Shown here in pieces: positions 57,090 through 64,000 of a stretch of 64,000 nucleotides of DNA; position 1 is the first letter of the stretch; each line of letters opens with the position of its first letter. The DNA is taken from NCBI RefSeq assembly GCF_001704415.2, contig NC_030808.1:137407089-137471088 (forward strand), in the 5' to 3' direction. The stretch is from Capra hircus (lineage: Eukaryota > Chordata > Mammalia > Artiodactyla > Bovidae). The position numbers and the translations under genes are program-made. Below the pieces are notes generated by a model that saw only the letters and a list, made by a program, of their open reading frames with translations, had not been told where the DNA came from and did not search any database.

Positions 57090-57530
57090 TGTTTATTTGT
57101 ACATATTTCTTTTCAGTCTTTTCCTTCTGACATTCATATTCTTACAAGATAGTTATGATGAACATAAAATTTTCTTCTGTGATTTTCTTACATAGCAGAA
57201 TATGTTTTTTGCATATTGCTATAATATTCATAATTTTAATTTTAAGCCTGCATGATATCCCATCAAGTAGATTTATTTAATCATTTTCCTATTTTTTTCA
57301 CTTTTAGTTGTTTTCAAAATTACCCTATTTTAAATAATGCTGCAGGATCCATCTTTGAGCATAAGGCTTTCCCCTTCCTTTTGGATTAGTTTCTATGAGA
57401 GATTCTGTCAAAGTTGAACTAGTGGAATAGGATAGGACACTTCGGGGGTTTTTGATGCATTTGCCAAACTGCTTTTCCAAAGCATTCTTCTACAGAGTTA
57501 CTTGAAGTGTGTTTGCACATAGCTACTAGC
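57090..57530. repeat. Ancient LINE-like repeat, family not assigned
   Basis: 'gcctgcatgatatcccatcaag', 'aaataatgctgcaggatcca', 'tgcatttgccaaactgcttttcc' follow a common ancient mammalian repeat that looks like a LINE 3' region in reverse. Confidence 0.45.
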
Positions 57531-58323
57531 TTGCAAACATTTTGTTACCAGTTCACAGTGAAATCAGAAACTTGTGCCACACCGTAAGCTAATTCACTGC
57601 TTCCTTCATCTCTAAAGTCTTTTTAAAAATAGTGTCAGCTGAACTTCCAGCATCCTTAGTGACATGACTGAGTTATATTTTGGAACTTTTGAGAAGCACT
57701 TCTCTAATAAATTTTAGTCTTAAGACTACATTTAGGGTATAGTTGGGAAAACAGAGCCCACACCAAGTAACTAATAGAAAAGATTTAATACAAATAACTA
57801 GTAACAAAAACATTGGAAATGTTGAGAAACTAAGTAGGCACTGTATGAAAACCCAGAGATTAACAATAGGGAGGTGCTGGTTGATTTAGGGTAGAGCAGT
57901 GATGTGCTGAAGCTAGCTCATAGAGGTTTGTGAATCAATTGTTAAATCTTCAGGAATTTTGCAAGCCTGGGTGTAAGTATTTATGCCATAGATATTGGCA
58001 AACATTTCAAATGAGAACTTTACTTCCCATCAAGAGAACCAGTTGTTGAGCATTTACTGGGGCATACCACTGGGATAGAGGGACAGATGTTAGTACCAGC
58101 TGGACCACCCAGCAGAAGCTGGATTTGTCGAAGGAGGGCCTATCTAATGGGAGCCAGAAAGGTAGAGGAGATGCACGTAGTGCTGGAAACATGGCCAGAA
58201 AAGGATATGAGGAAGGAGTGGCATCCCAGGTCTCTCATCTGTGTCTTCCAGTGACGACACCCCTGGTGGAAGCCTGTTACCAAGGTTGCAGGAAGCCTGG
58301 AACACAGTTGAAAATACTGAGGT
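57531..58323. other. Unassigned intronic sequence
   Basis: No recognised feature. Short frames have no splice context. Confidence 0.4.
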
Positions 58324-59154
58324 AACTGACTAGCCGGGAGAAATATCAATAACCTCAGATACGTAGATGACACCACCCTTATGGCAGAAAGTGAAGAAGA
58401 GTCTAAAGAGCCTCTAGATGAAAGTGAAAGAGGAGAGTGAAAAAGTTGGCTTAAAGCTCAACATTCAGAAAACGAAGATCATGGCATCCAGTCCCATCAC
58501 TTCATGGGAAATAGATGGGAAAACAGTGGAAACAGTGGCAGACTTTATTTTTTGGAGCTCCAGAATCACTGCAGATGGTGATTGCAGCCATGAAATTAAA
58601 AGACACTTACTCTTTGGAAGAAAAGTTATGACCAACCTAGACAGCATATTGAAAAACAGAGACATTACTTTGCCAACAAAGGTCTGTCTAGTCAAGGCTA
58701 TGGTTTTTCCAGTGGTCATGGGTGGATGTGAGAGTTGGACTGTGAAGAAAGCTGAGCGCTGAAGAATTGATGCTTTTGAATTGTGGTGTTGGAGAAGACT
58801 CTTGAGAGTCCCTTGGACTGCAAGGAGATCCAACCAGTCCATCCTAAAGGAGATCAGTCCTGGGTGTTCATTGGAAGGACTGATATTGAAGCAGAAACTC
58901 CAATTCTTTGGCCACCTCATGCAGAGAGCTGACTCATTTGAAAAGACCCTGATGCTGGGAAGATTGAGGGCAAGAGGAGAAGGGGACGACAGAGAATGAG
59001 ATGGTTGGATGTCATTACTGACTCAGTAGACATGGGTTCGTGTGGATTCTGGGAGTTGGTGATGGACAGGGAGGCCTGGCGTGCTGCAGTTCATGGGGTC
59101 GCAAGGAGTCAGATATGACTGAGCAGCTGAGCTTAGCTGAACTGAACTGACTAG
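58324..59154 (+). mobile_element. BovB LINE with 10-bp target duplication, YVDD motif
   Basis: AACTGACTAG lies at 58324-58333 and 59145-59154. The body 58334-59144 begins inside RT at 'ccgggagaaatatcaataac' and ends 'gagcttagctgaactg'. Motif C is tac-gta-gat-gac (Y-V-D-D, 58360-58371) instead of Y-A-D-D. A frameshift follows, then an open frame 58418-58762, a stop, and 58781-58999. 5'-truncated, G-C-S-L-E-G variant. Confidence 0.92.
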
Positions 59155-60285
59155 CACATAGACCTTCTGACAACTCTCAGTAAGTGGGAGAATCACGCAC
59201 TCAGTCATGAAGTAGTACATATTTATTTAGTGCTAACACATGCCTTTTAGTGCCAGTTCAGTGCGTGGTCCTGTGCTCAAAGTGAGAAGCACCTGACAAT
59301 CTATTTAAACCACACACCTACTACCTTCTATGTTTAGTGAAAGCTGGCAAATATGGACATTGCCCTGGGACATAACTGATGCACATTCTTCTGTATCTGT
59401 CCCTTGGAACAAGACTGGGTTTACATCTCTGTTCTTCGTGCGAAACTACAGGATTCAGAGAAAGCCTTGCAGAATATAATTCATGCTGGCTGTGCGAGTT
59501 CCTGTGTGTCTTTGTTATGTGGAATCTGGTAACTAAGTGAAGAAAAAAGAAAAAACCTGGGAGGCTGAACTTCTCTGCATAATAGAGAGATTGTTGCGGG
59601 TGTCAGGATGAGAAAGAGAAAAACAAGGTGAACTTCTGTTTTAGAGAATTTTGAAGTTTGGCAAAAGAGCCTCCATGGAGATAAGCACTGTCCACCAGAA
59701 CTTCACACAGTGATGGGAATGTTCTGCAGGTGTACTGGCCAGTAGGTAGTTGCTCGTCACAGGTGGCTCCTGAGCAGTTGAAAGGTGGACTGTATAACTG
59801 AGGAATGGAAAAGTTTAATTACTTAAATGTAATTAATTTGAGGGTAAATAAGTAGCTGATGTGATTTCAGAGTCTCCTTGGGTTGTAAAGAATTAGGGTA
59901 TGTGGGGAGATGAGGAAAGGGAGTTTGTTAACATGTTATATTCATAGGATGTTGTTTTTATAGCTAAAATTCTTTTGGGGAAAATATACCTAGAGATTGA
60001 CATCTCTTTGTTATTACTTGTGATTGCTGGCCTGTGCTTTTTCTAATAGTATTCCATCCGGAAAAGGCCCTGTTATGCCCTTATTTACAACTCAGGTACT
60101 ACTGCAGTAATTGTAACTACCTTCAGATGCCCTGCTCTTATATGGTGAGGGGGAGTGATCTTGCTCTTTAATTGGCTATAGCCTGTTTGCAAGGGAAGAG
60201 AACATTTGATCTCCGAAGTGTATCATAAAAATGTAAGCCTGATTGTCAGACTCCAAAGGACCTACAATCCGACCTTCTGTGTTAT
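59155..60285. other. Unassigned intronic sequence
   Basis: About 1.1 kb with no recognised gene or repeat. Confidence 0.4.
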
Positions 60286-60289
60286 TAAT

Positions 60290-60444
60290 CGTTGTTGTTG
60301 TTGTTCAGTTGCTAAGTTGTATTGACACTTTGTGACCCCGTGGACTAGAGCATGCCAGACTTCTCTGTCCTCCACTGTCTTCCGGAATTTGCTCACATTT
60401 TTGTCCATTGAGTCTGATGCTATCTAATCATCTCATCCTCTGTT
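60290..60444 (-). mobile_element. Short BovB fragment, (CAA)n-tail type
   Basis: 'cgttgttgttgttgttcagt' to 'ctaatcatctcatcctctgtt', the last ~155 bp of BovB in reverse. It abuts the next L1. Confidence 0.85.
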
Positions 60445-60449
60445 AATGG

Positions 60450-60925
60450 TATTGAGTCAATAAGATTACATAGTAGTTTGCTTCTCTTAAACCCCTCCCC
60501 TATATTACCCTTCCTCACTTCCATCTCCCTGCATGTAACCACTAGTTTATTCTCTGTATCTATGAGTCTGTTTCTGTTTTGCTATATACATTCCTTTGTT
60601 TTATCTTTTTAGAGTCCACCTGTAAGTGATAACATACAGTATTTGTCTTCCTCTGCGTTTTGCTAAGCATAATACTCTCTAGGTCCATCCATGTTATTGT
60701 AAATAGCAAGATTTCAATTTTGGGGGGAGAGAAGTAATATTTCATTGTATATATATATACACCACATTGTTTTATCCATTAAGGATATATTGTGCAGTAC
60801 AAGGAGTTATAGCCATTATTTTGTAGTAACTTTAAATAGAATATAATCTATGAAACTACTGAATCACTTTTCTGTAACCCTGAAACTAATATAATATTGT
60901 ACATCAATTATACTTCAAAAAGTAG
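60450..60925 (+). mobile_element. 5'-inverted (twin-primed) L1
   Basis: 60450 to about 60777 is L1 3' region in minus orientation ('cttctcttaaacccctcccc', 'tctctaggtccatccatgtt'). About 60778 to 60925 is plus orientation ('aaggatatattgtgcagtac' to 'caattatacttcaaaaag'). In L1 order the minus block ends at 'actactatgtaat', just before the plus block's 'aaggatatattg'. No target duplication found. Confidence 0.75.
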
Positions 60926-61676
60926 TTGTGGATAAATTGTGTCTTTGAAATATTGGGAATCAGTTATTCTGAAATGTAGAACAGATTGTCACTCTTTGCA
61001 GACCAGAGGGTTTGGAGTGTATGTCTGAGGGATGAGGAGCTGGAAAGGATGCTTTTTGTTTCTTCTCAGAGTATAAACACGAGATGGTAAAACTTCTGGT
61101 AAATCTTTAATGAACATGATTGTAACTCTCAAAAAGGAAGGAAAGGAAAACTTGTAGCTTGGAAATATATTCCCAATGGAGAATTTCAGACCTGTCATTT
61201 AATTTCTCTAATTTAATTCATAGCCATTTTAAAAATCACCCCTGCTTCTCGACATGTAATTGTGACAGTAAATGGTACAGTTCAGTGTGATGAGGATAAT
61301 TTAGAACACATTTTGTCTTCCAATGAAGGATGGAAATATTTCCCTCTGTCTTCCAGTGAGTGCTGATATTCACTAACTGTAGGAAATGAAGCTTCTTATG
61401 TAAATAGAATAAATTGATGCTTCTCAGGGACTTGAAAGGCAATAGCCCTTGTGAACTGGAGGCTTTTATTCAGTTTCCAGGAGCACATCCTCTATTTCCT
61501 GGATGAGCTGGATGTTCTCCATGAAGCAGACCTATACTCCTGGTACCCTGGCCCTTGGCAGAGATCTTGTAAATAGCCTAGTACTTGTCCTCATTGGAAA
61601 AATCTGAATGATTCCCCACACTACTAGAATGTTGTTCCATCACCTCTAATTCCATTTTCCATTTAATTCCTTCATA
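60926..61676. other. Unassigned intronic sequence
   Basis: No recognised feature. Confidence 0.4.
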
Positions 61677-61931
61677 TGCTAAGTCACTTCAGTCGTGTCC
61701 AACTCTGTGCGACCCCATAGACGGCAGCCCACCAGGCTCCCCCATGCCTGGGATTCTCCAGGCAAGAACACTGGAGTGGGTTGCCATTTCCTTCTCTAGT
61801 GCATGAAAGTGAAAAGTGAAAGGGAAGTCGCTCAGTCATGTCCGACTCTTTGTGACCCCATGGACTGCAGCCTACCAGGCTCCTCTGTCCATGGGATTTT
61901 CCAGGCAAGAGTACTGGAGTGGGGTGCCATA
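61677..61931 (-). mobile_element. BOV-A2 SINE
   Basis: Two Bov-A units in reverse without a tRNA head: 'gctaagtcacttcagtcgtg', 'gggttgccatttccttctct', 'gtgaaagggaagtcgctcag', 'gagtggggtgcca'. The open minus frame across it (61980-61684) is a SINE artefact. Confidence 0.9.
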
Positions 61932-62854
61932 GAATTACCCTTGGATAAATTCCATATGAAAGCATGTTATGATGAATCACATGCTTTGGTAGATTGTTGG
62001 TAATAATTGTTAATAATCAATGTGGTCATATTCAATACATTATCAGTGGATGTTAATGCAAGATTACTATGTTTGTAATAATAAAGTATCCACATAATAC
62101 TTTACGTTCAGAAAACCCATCTATTTATATTACTTCATTTATTTCTCATAATAGCCCTGTAAAAAGGTGGCACAGACATTGAAATTAACCATAGCATGAA
62201 CTGAGTACTATGAAAAAGACATGGTTTGTGTCCTCAATGACTTCAGGCTCCAGTAGAACAAAGCCCATCTCAGAGACAGAGGCCTTGGAGACTTAGATGG
62301 TCATGTGAACTTGAGAAATGGGGCTCAAAACAAGGTCCTAACTTAAACCCCTTCCTTTCATTGAATGTGTGGAGGATAGTCTATTTCAAGGGTCCCTAGG
62401 CTCCCTTTGTTTGAGGTAGAACTAAAAGTCAATCATTCCTCCATCCCTTCACTATTTCCCATTTTCTCTCACCACTCCCCACCTACCCAGATGTGGGGTC
62501 TATATGCCACATGACCCAGCATCCCTACTGGCAGCACCAGGAGAAATATGGGTCCATGGTGGTGGGCTTGCCCACTCCCAGATAAGTAGTCTGTGAACTA
62601 TTTTCAGAGGTTCTTTCTTGACTGGAGGGCTCATGGAGGAGTGGAACTTGTGGAACATCTTTCTTTCATGCTTGGGTAAAGGGGGAGGCAGCATCCTTTT
62701 GTGTATTGAACCAGGAGATAGTCCAAGATAGTGGTTTCACCTATATTGGAGCTTTTCAATTTTCTATTGCTCCTAAGTGATAGAATTTTATGAAAATGTG
62801 TCAGGCAATGTGAACATTTAGGTGTAACAAAGTAATCGTCTCTTAATTGTTAGC
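61932..62854. other. Unassigned sequence with MIR trace
   Basis: 62092-62175 ('cacataatactttacgttca', 'ttatttctcataatagccct') may be MIR. The remainder is not recognised. Confidence 0.4.
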
Positions 62855-63045
62855 ACCAGCCGTGTATTCATCATTTTACATGTTTTCCTTCTAATCCTCA
62901 CAACTGCTCTGCAATGCAGACTTTATTAACCAGGTGAGAAAACTGAGGCTTGGGCCGAATTAATAAATCACCAGATTCCAAAGCTAGTCAATGGTAAAGC
63001 TGGAATCTGGTTGACTCTAAAACCCACATTCTCTCTGTTTTCCCA
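62855..63045 (+). repeat. MIR SINE
   Basis: 'tttccttctaatcctcacaactgctctgc', 'gtgagaaaactgaggcttggg', 'ccaaagctagtcaatggtaaagctggaatctgg' are collinear with MIR. Confidence 0.8.
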
Positions 63046-64000
63046 GAGGTCGAGAATTTAAAGCTAAATACCTCTCTTTAATCTCCAGACATGTTTGACC
63101 TTCAAGGTGTTTTAACAAGTTTTGCACTGGTTGACAAAATTTAAAGATCAGGAGATTTTTCATAAAATTCCAGATCTTTTGTTCCTTTTGTCAGGGAGAC
63201 TGGCAACATTAATTCTTGTGAAGTGATGGTCAGCAGCTGCCCCCTATCCAGAGTCCAAGTGTGTCCTTATGCTCACTTGGAGGATGCCTTCTTCTCTCAC
63301 TGGGATGGTTTGAATGGCCCCCTGGAGGTGTTTGAGTTCAGACCATACTCCTGCAACAGCTAGCTGGGCTGTGCCTCTGAAACATGGCTAACCTCTCAGT
63401 TGTGGACTCAGACAAGAGCTGAAAAATGAAAACTAAGTCAGTTAAAGCGTTCCCTCTGGATATCACAAACAAGCTTCTTTCTTGAAAGATTTTCTGTTCA
63501 CACTTTGCTGACTCTCAGCATTTGAGTAGGTAACACCTAGCCTGATGGATGATAAAAAACAACAGTTTCCTGCAGTTGTTCACAAAGTTTCCACTGTGGT
63601 TTCACATCAGACTGCGATTTGGGAAAACTTTGATGTTGCTTTCCACCTCCCCCTTAACATGTCCTCAAATGAGAATAATTTATTTTCTTAAAAAAAAAAA
63701 AGAAATTCATTTTGGTGATATTAGAAACCTTTACCCTGAGCACTGAATAGGAAAGAAAACAAAATGAAATATTAGAAGCAGAAAATATTTCCTTCCTGCC
63801 GCTGGTGGTTACATCCCTGTGGCCAGGGACTGCATTGCCGTGATGCTCACTCCAATTATGAGGCTTCTTGGATGAAAGGGAAGATTACTGGATTGTGTAA
63901 TATGTGACTAAGTAGTTTTTTTAATCATTGAAATCAAGTTGTCAATGTTATGGTATCTGAGAGCAGAATGACACAATATGGGAAATTTGAGGCTGCAAAT
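63046..64000. other. Unassigned intronic sequence
   Basis: No recognised feature apart from an A-run at 63690-63701. Confidence 0.4.

Noticed and set aside
61684..61980. Small minus-strand protein of 98 residues
   Set aside because: It translates a BOV-A2 SINE; identical-looking frames occur wherever BOV-A2 lies.

Overview
This is non-coding vertebrate DNA from a ruminant, most likely cattle (Bos) or a close bovid. The evidence is the repeat content: many copies of BovB (an RTE-type LINE), tRNA/BovB-derived Bov-tA and BOV-A2 SINEs, ruminant L1 elements with an L1-BT-like 3' end, and CHR-type tRNA SINEs. No bacterial, phage or CRISPR feature is present.

The only protein-coding sequence I can support is one exon on the + strand at 54588-54768. 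It is the first coding exon of a copine, which I recognise as CPNE4: an initiator ATG, 60 codons covering the start of the C2A domain, a polypyrimidine tract and AG before it, and a GT donor after it in phase 0. Everything upstream (1-54587) is therefore read as 5' intron between an untranslated leader exon outside the window and this exon. Everything downstream (54769-64000) is read as the next intron. Synteny with human 3q22 would place it on cattle chromosome 1, but that cannot be confirmed here.

Layout. 1-6.5 kb: a 5'-inverted young L1 with a 16-bp target duplication, then an old L1 broken by two BovBs and a dimeric SINE. 6.5-21.3 kb: six further BovB copies, old L1 pieces, an L1 5'UTR with ~357-bp internal repeats, CHR SINEs and MIRs. 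21.3-29.9 kb: a near full-length (about 8.5 kb) ruminant L1 on the minus strand carrying SINE insertions and broken ORF1/ORF2. 30-48 kb: BovBs, a solo-LTR-like block, a Tigger1 DNA transposon with TA duplication split by a 3'-truncated BovB, two more inverted LINEs, and hAT-type elements. 48-54.5 kb: mostly older or unassigned sequence with two dimeric Bov-tA SINEs. The 1.2 kb before the exon is free of recognisable interspersed repeats. 55-64 kb: L1, MIR, BovB, a fifth inverted LINE and a BOV-A2 SINE.

I did not find an undescribed gene system. The most notable patterns concern retrotransposon biology: at least five LINE insertions with 5' inversions (three L1, two BovB), a recurrent open antisense frame in BovB, age layers of BovB with different 3' tails, a recurring dimeric SINE architecture, and an L1 patch inside a BovB. 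Repeat family names are from memory of consensus sequences, and all boundaries are by eye, good to roughly 5-20 bp unless a target duplication is given.
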